The translations under genes were made by a program, and so were the position numbers. Under the pieces are notes generated by a model that made no database searches, was not told the DNA's origin, and saw only the letters and a list, made by a program, of their open reading frames with translations. From Tepidamorphaceae bacterium (GTDB lineage: Bacteria; Pseudomonadota; Alphaproteobacteria; Rhizobiales; Tepidamorphaceae), in NCBI GenBank assembly GCA_028279445.1, contig JANQNT010000025.1, positions 1-64,000 on the forward strand: a stretch of 64,000 bases of DNA. The letters are read 5' to 3'. This document shows positions 18,654 to 26,301 of the stretch, piece after piece. Position 1 is the stretch's first letter, and each line of letters opens with the position of its first letter.

Positions 18654-19868
18654 CTAGTTCCGTCGTCCGAAGATGGCGGCGAAGATGCTCTTGATCTGTC
18701 CCCAGATGACCGCGCCGAGCAGGCCTCCGGCATCCAGCGCGTCGGAACCGCCGTCGGCGGAACCGCCTGCCGCCGGCCCGTTGCCGGAAATGGCCCCCTG
18801 CAGGTTCTCGGCGAATGCCCTGGTCAGGCGCCCGACGAGGTCCTTGGCGATGGCTCCGCGGCTGAACTGGGCCAGCGCGCCGGTCAGCGCGTAACCGATC
18901 TCGATATCGATCCGGGTGCCCTCGCCGGTGTCCTGCAGGGCATAGACAATGCGCCCGCGTGCCCGCGAGGCGCTGCCCGTGTCCTTGGCATGGCCCACGA
19001 TGCGCGCGCTCCGGTTCTCGTCATCCCGGCGGATCATGCCTTCGCCGGCGAAACGCGGTGTCATGGGACCAAGCTTGACGCGCATTTCCCCCGCGATGAG
19101 GTCGCCGTCCTGCTGGATGAGCCGCGCGCCCGGCAGGCACGCGGCGACGGTTTCCAGGTCGCCGAGAAATGCCCAGACCCGGTCTGCATCGTGGGGCACG
19201 ATGACGTGTTCGGTCAGGGTCGTCAGCCCGTCCTCGGAGAAGGTCTCGAAAGCCGCACCCGGCGACAGGCTTGTCGACGGGCTGTCATCATCCGGCTTTC
19301 CGGCGTCATCCGCAGCAGCGTTCGATGTGTTCTGCGCGGTGCGTTTCGCGCCAGGGCCGGGCGCCGGGCCGATGCAGGCCTCGTGCGCCGGCGGCAGGGG
19401 CAACGCATCGCGCTCGGCCATGACCTGACCGATCGCCGCCGTGATCCCCGCATACCCGGTGCAGCGGCACAGGTTTCCGCTCATTTCATAGCGGATCTGC
19501 TGCGGTTCGAGCGCGCCCTTGCGACGGATCAGATCGCGTGCGGCGATGATCATTCCGGGCGTGCAGTAGCCACATTGCAGCGCGTGCTCGCTGGTGAACG
19601 CCTCGCGCAGCCGCGCCATGAGCGGGTCATCGTCAAAGCCCTCGATCGTCGTGATGTCGGCGCCGTCGCACTGCACGGCGAAGGTGATGCAGGAACGGCT
19701 CATCTCGCCGTTGATGTCGACCGTGCAGGCGCCGCAGATACCGTGTTCGCAGCCGATATGCGTTCCGGTCAGCCGCAGTTGCTCGCGCAGGAAATCGGCA
19801 AGATGCGTTCGCGGTTCGACCTCGGCACAGACCGGCTGTCCGTTGACGGTGAGATTGATCGTCTTCAC
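18654..19868 (-). CDS. Mo-hydroxylase [2Fe-2S] subunit fused to a CoxG-like SRPBCC domain
   Basis: 404 residues in two parts. Residues 1-160 are a xanthine dehydrogenase/CO dehydrogenase small subunit with both clusters: C40, C45, C48, C60 (plant-type ferredoxin) and C99, C102, C134, C136 (CGYC...CRC). After a linker (about 160-205) comes a CoxG-like SRPBCC domain (about 210-350) and a hydrophobic C-terminal tail (GLLGAVIWGQIKSIFAAIF) that may touch the membrane. CoxG recruits CO dehydrogenase to the membrane in carboxidotrophs, so the fusion could anchor this enzyme to the respiratory chain. It overlaps the FAD-subunit gene by 4 bases. Confidence 0.88.
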   Translation of the reverse strand: MKTINLTVNGQPVCAEVEPRTHLADFLREQLRLTGTHIGCEHGICGACTVDINGEMSRSCITFAVQCDGADITTIEGFDDDPLMARLREAFTSEHALQCGYCTPGMIIAARDLIRRKGALEPQQIRYEMSGNLCRCTGYAGITAAIGQVMAERDALPLPPAHEACIGPAPGPGAKRTAQNTSNAAADDAGKPDDDSPSTSLSPGAAFETFSEDGLTTLTEHVIVPHDADRVWAFLGDLETVAACLPGARLIQQDGDLIAGEMRVKLGPMTPRFAGEGMIRRDDENRSARIVGHAKDTGSASRARGRIVYALQDTGEGTRIDIEIGYALTGALAQFSRGAIAKDLVGRLTRAFAENLQGAISGNGPAAGGSADGGSDALDAGGLLGAVIWGQIKSIFAAIFGRRN

Positions 19869-20677
19869 GCGAGCGCCTCCTGTATTGCCCGTTCCAGGGC
19901 CACGGCGTGGAGTTGGATCTCGTATGGATCGTCCATGCCGTGACCTTTCAGCCGCTCGCGCAGTTCTCCTGGGTCCGCTTCGGTGCCGGCTTTCAGGCTT
20001 GGCAGGTCATCGAGCACGATGGGAGAACCTTCCGTGGCGCCTACGACGCCGCGATAACGTCCACGCTCGGGGTCCTGCAGCGCGACACCGATCGCTTCGG
20101 CAAACTCACCGGTCTTGCGGCAGATCTTGTAGTAGCCGAAGCGGGCGTTCGCGGAGAGCTTCGGTACGCGCACGCCGGTCAGCAACTCCGCTGAGCCGAT
20201 CGCGGTCTCGAAGACCCCCGTCATGAGCGCTTCGATCGGTATCCGGCGTTCCTGCTTGCCGTCGGCCGCGGTGATTTCCGCGCCAAGCGCGGTCAGTGCA
20301 GAGAGCCAGTCGGCGGCGGGGTCGGCATGGGCGAGGCTGCCACCGATGGTGCCCCGGGTCCTGACCGCGCGGTATGCGATTCCGGAAGCCACCCGCGCCA
20401 ATACGCCACCGGTGCCGTCGGCGGCCCGGCCGTCCTCGATGGCCGCGTGGGTGACGCAGGCGCCGTAGACGGTGCAGTCGCCGTCATCCTCCACGGCCGA
20501 CATTTCCGGAATGCGGGAGATGTCGACGATCAGTTGCGGTTGCACGAGGCGCAGGTTCAGCATGGGACCCAGCGACTGTCCGCCGGCAATCACCTTTGCG
20601 CCCGGAACCGACTCCAGCAGTCCCAATGCCTCGCTCAGCGTCGAGGGCGCCATATAGTCGAACCGTGCCGGCTTCAT
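19865..20677 (-). CDS. Mo-hydroxylase FAD-binding (medium) subunit, CoxM-like
   Basis: About 270 residues of the FAD-binding PCMH type. It starts with MKPARFDYMAPSTLSEAL, has the VIAGGQSLGPMLNLRL pyrophosphate-binding loop near residue 31-46, and the TRGTIGGSLAHADPAAD segment near 108-125 that contacts FAD. It passes electrons from the iron-sulfur subunit to FAD and the final acceptor. Four-base overlaps with both neighbours (ATGA type) indicate one translationally coupled operon in the order large-medium-small. Confidence 0.88.
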   Translation of the reverse strand: MKPARFDYMAPSTLSEALGLLESVPGAKVIAGGQSLGPMLNLRLVQPQLIVDISRIPEMSAVEDDGDCTVYGACVTHAAIEDGRAADGTGGVLARVASGIAYRAVRTRGTIGGSLAHADPAADWLSALTALGAEITAADGKQERRIPIEALMTGVFETAIGSAELLTGVRVPKLSANARFGYYKICRKTGEFAEAIGVALQDPERGRYRGVVGATEGSPIVLDDLPSLKAGTEADPGELRERLKGHGMDDPYEIQLHAVALERAIQEALA

Positions 20678-23016
20678 GATCCCGCTCCGTCCTGCGCTGC
20701 GGCAATTGCCGACAGCAGACGGCGCGGCGTAACCGGGGATTCGGTTATCTCGGCACCCAGAGGCGCCAGCGCGTCGTTGACTGCGTTGACGATCGCGGCA
20801 GGAGGAGCGATCGCTCCGCCTTCGCCGACACCCTTGATGCCGAAACGGCTCAGCGGCGATGGCGTCTCCATGTGCTCGATCCGCGCATCGGGCACTTCGG
20901 TCGGGCCGGGTACTATGTAGTCGGAGAAGGTCGATGCCAACGGCTGGCCTTGACCGTCAAAGGGCATCTCCTCGTAGATGGCCGTCCCGATGCCCTGGGC
21001 CAGGCCACCCAGTATCTGACCATCGACGACCATCGGATTGACCAGCGTGCCGCCGTCCTCGACGATCACGTAGTCGAGCACTTCGAGCATCCCGGTCTGG
21101 CAGTCCACCGCGACCGCCACGGCGTGCGTCGCGTAACTGAACGTGCCGGTGTCGCGTTTCAGCTTGTAGCCCTTGGTGGTCTCGAGGCCCCGGTCATCGG
21201 CATTGTCGGGCAGGTTTTGCGGAGCGAGATACCAGACATGCGCCACTTCGCTTAAGGTCACGCGGCTCCCGTCTGCAACGACCGCGCCATCCTCGAACCG
21301 CACCTTTCCGACCGGCACTTGCAGCAGGTGCGCGCCGATCACCAGGATGCGGGGGATCAGTTCCTCGCAGGCCGCGGCAATCGCGCCGCCGGCCATCACC
21401 ATGACGCGCGATCCCCAGGTTCCGGTGGAATAGGGGGTGTATTCGGTGTCTCCGTGCACCAGGTTGACGCGGTCGACCGGCACGCCGAGCATCTCATTGA
21501 CGATCTGCGCGAAAGTGGTCTCGTGGCTTTGGCCATGGGAATGGCTGCCGACCCGCAACTCGACGCCACCGTCCGGCGTTATGCGCACGCCGGCTTGCTC
21601 GAAACCGGGGATCATCGGCACGCCCCAGGCGGCATAGACCGAGGTGCCGTGCGCTGCCTGCTCGCAGTACATGGCAACGCCGATACCGATGCGCCGCCCG
21701 TCCGGCAGGCCTTCTTTCTGGCGCTTGCGCCATGTCTCGATGTCGAGCGACTTCACGGCCTTTTCCAGACAGGTCGGGTAGTCGCCGGAATCGAGGTACT
21801 TCTTGGCGATGTTCTCGAACGGCATCTGCTCGGGGCGGACCAGGTTCCGCTGGCGGAACTCGTGCGGCTCCATGCCGATCTCGCGGGCCAGGGCATCCAC
21901 CAGCAGCTCGATCGCGAAGCACACGCCGGTGCGCGCCACGCCGCGGTAGGGAAGGATCGGCGGCTTGTTCGTGGCGACGGCGTAAGCATCGGCGCGATAG
22001 GACTCGAAGTCGTAGACCGCCGGCAGGTTGGTCGCCACCTGGCCGGCTTCCAGGCAGGCGGAGAACGGGTAGATCGAATAGGCACCGCTATCGACGCTGG
22101 CTTCCGCCTCCACCCCAAGCAGTTTGCCGTCCCTGGTGGCATAGCCCGTGATCACATAGTGATGTTCACGGCAATTGGCGTTCGCGGTCAGGTGCTCGCG
22201 ACGGTCTTCCAGCCAGCGGACCGGTTTGCCCAGGTGCATCGCGAGCCAGCCGAGGCATATCTCCTCCGGCAGAAGAATGCCCTTGTAGCCGAACCCGCCA
22301 CCAACGTCGGGGGGGACAACACGGACCTGCCGCTGCTCCAGACCAAGCACATCGCACAGGCCGTTGCGCACGATGTGCGGCATCTGTGTCGATGTCCAAA
22401 GCGTCAGTTGACCCAGGCGTTCGTGCCATTCGGCAACGACGCCGCGCCCCTCCATCGGTGCCATGCACTGGCGCGCCGTGCGGATTTCGCGCGTCACGGT
22501 GACGTCGGCGCGTTTGGCGGCCGGTGCGATGTCTCCGGCCACGGAAGACACCAGATACAGGTTGTCGCCGAACTCCTCATGCAGCAGCGGCGCGTCGGGT
22601 TGGCGGCCCTTCAGCATGTCGACGACGGCGGGAAGTTCCTCCAGGTCGACCTCGATTTCGGCGGCAATGTCCTCGGCCTGCGCTCTGGTTGGTGCGATGC
22701 AGACCGCGATCAGCTCGCCGACCTGGCGCACCTTGCCGCGGGCAAGCGGCCACTGACGGCTTGGCTTGTAGCCGGGCAGGGCGGAACTCGCGACAATCGG
22801 CTTCACGCCCTCAAGATCGTCCATTGTGTAGACTTGGCCGCGCAACCGTTCCGGTATGTCGATGGCCTTGATGCGGGCGTGGGCCAGCGGGCTGCGAACG
22901 AAAGCGGCCTCGACCATGCCGTCCAACCGGATGTCGCCGACGAACTGACCCTTGCCACGCAGATACCGGTCGTCCTCCTTGCGCGGCACGGATTTGCCGA
23001 TTCCCTGTTTTTGCAT
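20674..23016 (-). CDS. Mo-hydroxylase large subunit (xanthine dehydrogenase family, molybdopterin-binding)
   Basis: 780 residues, the usual length for CoxL/aldehyde-oxidase type subunits. The N-terminal part begins with IGKSVPRKEDDRYLRGKGQFVGDI, the PPDVGGGFGYKG segment near 233-245 contacts the cofactor, and the catalytic base is probably E732 in GVGEGG near the C-terminus. The active-site loop reads PYRGVARTGV near 370, not the AYRCSFR of true form I CO dehydrogenase, so CO is an unlikely substrate and a heterocycle or aldehyde more likely. It is the first gene of the minus-strand operon and diverges from the F420 operon. Confidence 0.9.
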   Translation of the reverse strand: MQKQGIGKSVPRKEDDRYLRGKGQFVGDIRLDGMVEAAFVRSPLAHARIKAIDIPERLRGQVYTMDDLEGVKPIVASSALPGYKPSRQWPLARGKVRQVGELIAVCIAPTRAQAEDIAAEIEVDLEELPAVVDMLKGRQPDAPLLHEEFGDNLYLVSSVAGDIAPAAKRADVTVTREIRTARQCMAPMEGRGVVAEWHERLGQLTLWTSTQMPHIVRNGLCDVLGLEQRQVRVVPPDVGGGFGYKGILLPEEICLGWLAMHLGKPVRWLEDRREHLTANANCREHHYVITGYATRDGKLLGVEAEASVDSGAYSIYPFSACLEAGQVATNLPAVYDFESYRADAYAVATNKPPILPYRGVARTGVCFAIELLVDALAREIGMEPHEFRQRNLVRPEQMPFENIAKKYLDSGDYPTCLEKAVKSLDIETWRKRQKEGLPDGRRIGIGVAMYCEQAAHGTSVYAAWGVPMIPGFEQAGVRITPDGGVELRVGSHSHGQSHETTFAQIVNEMLGVPVDRVNLVHGDTEYTPYSTGTWGSRVMVMAGGAIAAACEELIPRILVIGAHLLQVPVGKVRFEDGAVVADGSRVTLSEVAHVWYLAPQNLPDNADDRGLETTKGYKLKRDTGTFSYATHAVAVAVDCQTGMLEVLDYVIVEDGGTLVNPMVVDGQILGGLAQGIGTAIYEEMPFDGQGQPLASTFSDYIVPGPTEVPDARIEHMETPSPLSRFGIKGVGEGGAIAPPAAIVNAVNDALAPLGAEITESPVTPRRLLSAIAAAQDGAGS

Positions 23017-23062
23017 CGCGTCGGACGTCCCCGTTGTCTGACATGCTCCAGTTATCCGGTCG

Positions 23063-23113
23063 CATAACGATCATGATTTGGCGTTATGGTCTATCCGATA
23101 TTGTACTATCATT
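23063..23113. promoter_or_regulatory. Divergent control region with island operator, site 4, and an inverted repeat
   Basis: GATATTGTACTATCATT at 23097-23113 matches the site at 8902-8918 in 16 of 17 positions. Next to it CATAACG-N12-CGTTATG (23063-23088) is a perfect 7-base inverted repeat. The region lies between the Mo-hydroxylase large-subunit start (23016) and the F420-reductase start (23263), so one regulator could control both operons. Confidence 0.6.
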
Positions 23114-23262
23114 CTAAACTTAATACCATGGACTTGAGCGAGCGTTCGTGATGCCGCTTTGTGTCGCCGGAATGGTCCGGAAAAAAGAACAGGGTCGCGG
23201 GCGCCGGCAGGTATGGATTTGGCGCCGGCGCATCCGAATGGTACGGCCGACGAGGAGGAAAC

Positions 23263-23937
23263 ATGACGCAATCGAAGCCGACCATCGCCGTCATAGGTGG
23301 TACGGGAAACCTCGGCGCAGCGCTGGCGCGCCGCTGGGCAAAGGCCGGCTTTCGCGTCGTGATCGGCTCGCGGGATGCCGAGCGCGCCGCCACGGTGGCC
23401 GGCGAGATGGTCGAGCAGGGCTGGTGGCTGAGCGGCGCGGCGAACCGCGATGCGGCGGCAGACGGCGATGTCGTCGTCGTAGCGGTGCCCTTCGCCAGCC
23501 ATGAGGCTATCTACCGGGAGATCGCGCCAGTGACCGGCGGCAAGATCGTTGTGGACGCCACTGTCCCGCTCGTTCCGCCGAAGGTGGCCCGCGTGCAACT
23601 GCCCGCTGAAGGCTGCGCCGCGTTGCGCGCCCGCGGCATGCTGGGAGATGACACCGAACTCGTGTCCGCGTTTCACAACGTTGCCGCGCACAAGCTGGCC
23701 ACCGACGAGGACGTCGGCTGCGACGTGTTGATCTTCGGCGATTCCAAAGCCGCTCGCATCCGCGTCGCAGACCTCGTTTCGGCGCTCGGGCTTCGCGGCA
23801 TCCACGGCGGCCCGCTTGCCAACTCGGCGGCTGCGGAGGCGCTGACCTCGGTGCTTATCTTCATAAACCGCGCTCATGGGGCCGATGGTGCCGGCATCCG
23901 CATCACCGGCGAACTGAAGCCGATCCTGGATGCTTGA
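23263..23937 (+). CDS. npdG: NADPH:F420 oxidoreductase
   Basis: 224 residues starting at an ATG with a GAGGAGGAA ribosome-binding site. The Rossmann loop VIGGTGNLGAALARRW begins near residue 10, GSRDAERA near 34 carries the Ser-Arg pair that contacts the NADP 2'-phosphate, and VVVAVPFASH near 70 and SAFHNVAA near 137 are typical of the F420-dependent NADP reductase family. It exchanges hydride between NADPH and F420, supplying F420H2 for the LLM enzyme. It heads the F420 operon, with only two bases between its stop and cofE. Similar folds occur in other NAD(P) oxidoreductases, but the operon context makes this call firm. Confidence 0.87.
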   Translation: MTQSKPTIAVIGGTGNLGAALARRWAKAGFRVVIGSRDAERAATVAGEMVEQGWWLSGAANRDAAADGDVVVVAVPFASHEAIYREIAPVTGGKIVVDATVPLVPPKVARVQLPAEGCAALRARGMLGDDTELVSAFHNVAAHKLATDEDVGCDVLIFGDSKAARIRVADLVSALGLRGIHGGPLANSAAAEALTSVLIFINRAHGADGAGIRITGELKPILDA

Positions 23938-23939
23938 CC

Positions 23940-24707
23940 ATGGCGGTCGCCTTCCAGGCACTGAGCGCAATACCGGAGATCGCGCCGGGAGACGAGTTGC
24001 CGTCGATCATCGCGGATGCGCTCACGCGTGACGGGCTGCAGCCGCAGCCCCAGGGCGTTCTCGTGGTGGCGCAGAAGGTGGTGTCCAAGGCGGAGGATCG
24101 GTTCGTCGATCTGTCGAAGCTGACACCGGGTGCCGAAGCGCGGAAACTGGCTACCGAGACTGGGAAGGACCCGCGTCTGGTCGAGGCGATCCTGTCGGAA
24201 TCACGGTCGGTCCTGCGGTACAAGCCGGGCGTGATCGTCGTCGAGCATCGGCTCGGATACGTGATGGCCAATGCGGGCATCGACCGGTCGAATATCGGCG
24301 TCGGCCGGGGCCCGGATACGGTGCTGTTGCTGCCGCGTGATCCGGACGGTTCGGCGGCGGTGCTGCGCACCGCGCTGGAGGCGCGTTACGGCGTGCCGCT
24401 GGGCATTATAATCAGCGACAGTTTTGGCCGGGCCTGGCGCAACGGCGTGGTCAACGTGGCGCTGGGCGTTGCGGGCTTGCCGGCGCTGGTCGACGCGCGC
24501 GGCCGGCACGATCGGGATGGCAGATTGCTCGAAGTGACCGAGATCGCGTTTGCTGACGCGCTTGCCGCGGGCGCTGCACTTGTCATGGGCGAGGGGGGCG
24601 AAGGATCGCCCGTGGTGCATGTGCGCGGCGCCGAATGGCATGGTGACGGTGACGGGCTGTCCGCGGCCGCGCTGCTTCGCCCTTGCGAGGAGGATATGTT
24701 CCGGTGA
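23940..24707 (+). CDS. cofE: Coenzyme F420-0:L-glutamate ligase (single-domain CofE)
   Basis: 255 residues of the CofE/FbiB N-terminal type: the ALSAIPEIAPGDEL opening, VLVVAQKVVSKAEDR near 42 for metal and GTP binding, ISDSFGRAWRNGVVNVALGVAGL near 158-180, and the MGEGGEGSPVVHVRGAEW region near 218. It adds glutamates to F420-0. Actinobacterial FbiB carries an extra C-terminal FMN reductase domain that reduces dehydro-F420; that domain is absent here. The gene overlaps cofD by 4 bases (GTGA). Confidence 0.93.
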   Translation: MAVAFQALSAIPEIAPGDELPSIIADALTRDGLQPQPQGVLVVAQKVVSKAEDRFVDLSKLTPGAEARKLATETGKDPRLVEAILSESRSVLRYKPGVIVVEHRLGYVMANAGIDRSNIGVGRGPDTVLLLPRDPDGSAAVLRTALEARYGVPLGIIISDSFGRAWRNGVVNVALGVAGLPALVDARGRHDRDGRLLEVTEIAFADALAAGAALVMGEGGEGSPVVHVRGAEWHGDGDGLSAAALLRPCEEDMFR

Positions 24708-25675
24708 GCGGCAACAGAATCGTGGTGCTTTCCGGCGGGATTGGCGGCGCCAAACTGGCGCTGGGGCTGTCCGCCGTGCTTCCCGACGGGGAACTGACGG
24801 TGATTGCCAACACGGGCGATGATTTTGAACACCTCGGCCTGACGGTTTGTCCGGACCTCGACACCTTGCTGTACACGCTGTCGGGTCTGGCCAACCCGCA
24901 GACGGGATGGGGCCGCCGGGACGAGACCTGGACCTTCAGCGCGGTGCTGGAGAGTCTCGGCGGCGAGACCTGGTTCCAGTTGGGAGACGGTGACCTTGCG
25001 CTGCATGTGGAGCGCACGCGCCGGCTGCGTGGTGGCGAGAGTCTGACCCGGATCACCGCGCGGTTCGCCGAGTGCTGGGGCCTCGCCACGCGGCTTCTTC
25101 CGGCCAGCGACGATCCTGTCCGCACCATGGTGCAGACCGACCAGGGGCTGCTGGCGTTTCAGGATTATTTCGTCGCGCGCAAATGCGCACCGCGTGTTGT
25201 GTCGATCCGCTTCGAGGGGGCCGAACGGGCGCGTGCCAATCCGGCAGCACTGGAGGCGCTTGCGTCGCCGGACACGAAGGCGATCATCATCGCGCCCTCC
25301 AATCCCTATCTCAGCGTCGACCCGATGCTGGCGATCGCGGAGCTTCGGGATGCTCTGGGCGTCGCGGTGGCGCCGGTCGTGGCCGTCACACCGATTATCG
25401 GCGGTGCGGCCGTAAAGGGACCGACCGCCAAGATCATGACGGAACTGGGCATCGAGGTCTCGCCACTGAGCGTCGCGCGTCACTATGGCGGGCTGATCGA
25501 CGGTTTCGTGCTCGATACCGCCGATGCCGACCTGCGCGACAGTATCGACGTTCCGGCGCTGGTGACGGACACGCTAATGTCGAGCTTGCAGGACAAGCGC
25601 TCGCTGGCCGAGACAGTTATCTCCTTCGCCCGTTCGCTTCGCAGTCCGGCACATGCGGCGAGTGCGGCGCAATGA
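24704..25675 (+). CDS. cofD: 2-phospho-L-lactate (or PEP) transferase CofD/FbiA
   Basis: 323 residues from a GTG at 24704. It shows the family signatures: VVLSGGIGGAKLALGL at the N-terminus, VIANTGDDFEHLGLTVCPDLDTLLYTL near 35-60, IIIAPSNPYLSVDPML near 193, and VTPIIGGAAVKGPTAKIM near 228. CofD joins the guanylylated phospho-acid to the deazaflavin Fo, giving (dehydro-)F420-0. Overlaps with cofE and cofC on either side show a tightly coupled operon. Confidence 0.94.
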   Translation: MSGNRIVVLSGGIGGAKLALGLSAVLPDGELTVIANTGDDFEHLGLTVCPDLDTLLYTLSGLANPQTGWGRRDETWTFSAVLESLGGETWFQLGDGDLALHVERTRRLRGGESLTRITARFAECWGLATRLLPASDDPVRTMVQTDQGLLAFQDYFVARKCAPRVVSIRFEGAERARANPAALEALASPDTKAIIIAPSNPYLSVDPMLAIAELRDALGVAVAPVVAVTPIIGGAAVKGPTAKIMTELGIEVSPLSVARHYGGLIDGFVLDTADADLRDSIDVPALVTDTLMSSLQDKRSLAETVISFARSLRSPAHAASAAQ

Positions 25676-26301
25676 AGACCTGGGCGCTCGTTCCGGCAAA
25701 ACCGCTGTGCCATGCCAAGCAGCGCTTGAGCGGTGTACTGGCACCGGTCGAGCGGTACGAACTTGTCGAGCACATGCTGGCCGGCGTGCTCGGCATGCTG
25801 ACACAGGTCTCGGGGCTTGCCGGCGTCGCCGTTGTGACGCGCGACGACCTTCCCGCCGGCGCGCGCGCGCATCGGATCGAGGATCCGGGCGGCGGCCTCA
25901 ACGCGGCCTGCGCCCACGGACTGCGCACGCTTGGCGGATGGGGCGCTGATGGGGCGCTTGTGATACCCGGAGATGTACCGCTCGCCGAGGCAAGTGAGAT
26001 CGAGTGCCTCCTGCGCGCACTGCGTGAACGGCCGGTCGTTGTGGTGCCCGATCGGCACGGCAGGGGCACCAATGCCCTGGGCCTGGCCCTGCCTTCCGGA
26101 CTGGCACCCGGCTTCGGTGTGAACAGCTTCGGCCGACACATGGAGCGCGCCCGTCAGGCGGGTCTCGCCGCGTCCAGCCTCACCCTTTCCGGCATCGGCT
26201 TCGATGTGGATACGCCGGATGATCTCGCCCGCTACCGGATGCTGACCGCCTGGGCGCCGGCACGCGCAGCGCACCAGCCCCTCGAGATGGAGGTCGTATG
26301 A
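25672..26301 (+). CDS. cofC: Phospholactate/PEP guanylyltransferase CofC/FbiD
   Basis: 209 residues, a nucleotidyltransferase of the MobA-like fold. The N-terminus ALVPAKPLCHAKQRLSGVL carries the GTP-binding loop and Lys/Arg pair, LVIPGDVPLAEASEIE near 97 the metal-binding Asp, VVVPDRHGRGTNALGLALP near 122 the conserved R-G-T-N, and GIGFDVDTPDDLARY the C-terminal motif. It activates PEP, 2-phospholactate or 3-phosphoglycerate with GTP; which acid is used cannot be told here. ATGA-type overlaps with cofD and the CofG/H fusion. Confidence 0.92.
   Translation: MKTWALVPAKPLCHAKQRLSGVLAPVERYELVEHMLAGVLGMLTQVSGLAGVAVVTRDDLPAGARAHRIEDPGGGLNAACAHGLRTLGGWGADGALVIPGDVPLAEASEIECLLRALRERPVVVVPDRHGRGTNALGLALPSGLAPGFGVNSFGRHMERARQAGLAASSLTLSGIGFDVDTPDDLARYRMLTAWAPARAAHQPLEMEVV

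Noticed and set aside
18654-23016. Carbon monoxide dehydrogenase (coxSML) assignment
   Set aside because: The CoxG-like fusion suggests it, but the large subunit lacks the form I active-site loop, so only the broader Mo-hydroxylase family is supported.
21319-23067. A 582-codon plus-strand frame opposite the Mo-hydroxylase large subunit
   Set aside because: The minus-strand gene carries all family motifs, whereas this frame has Arg/His/Asp-rich antisense composition.
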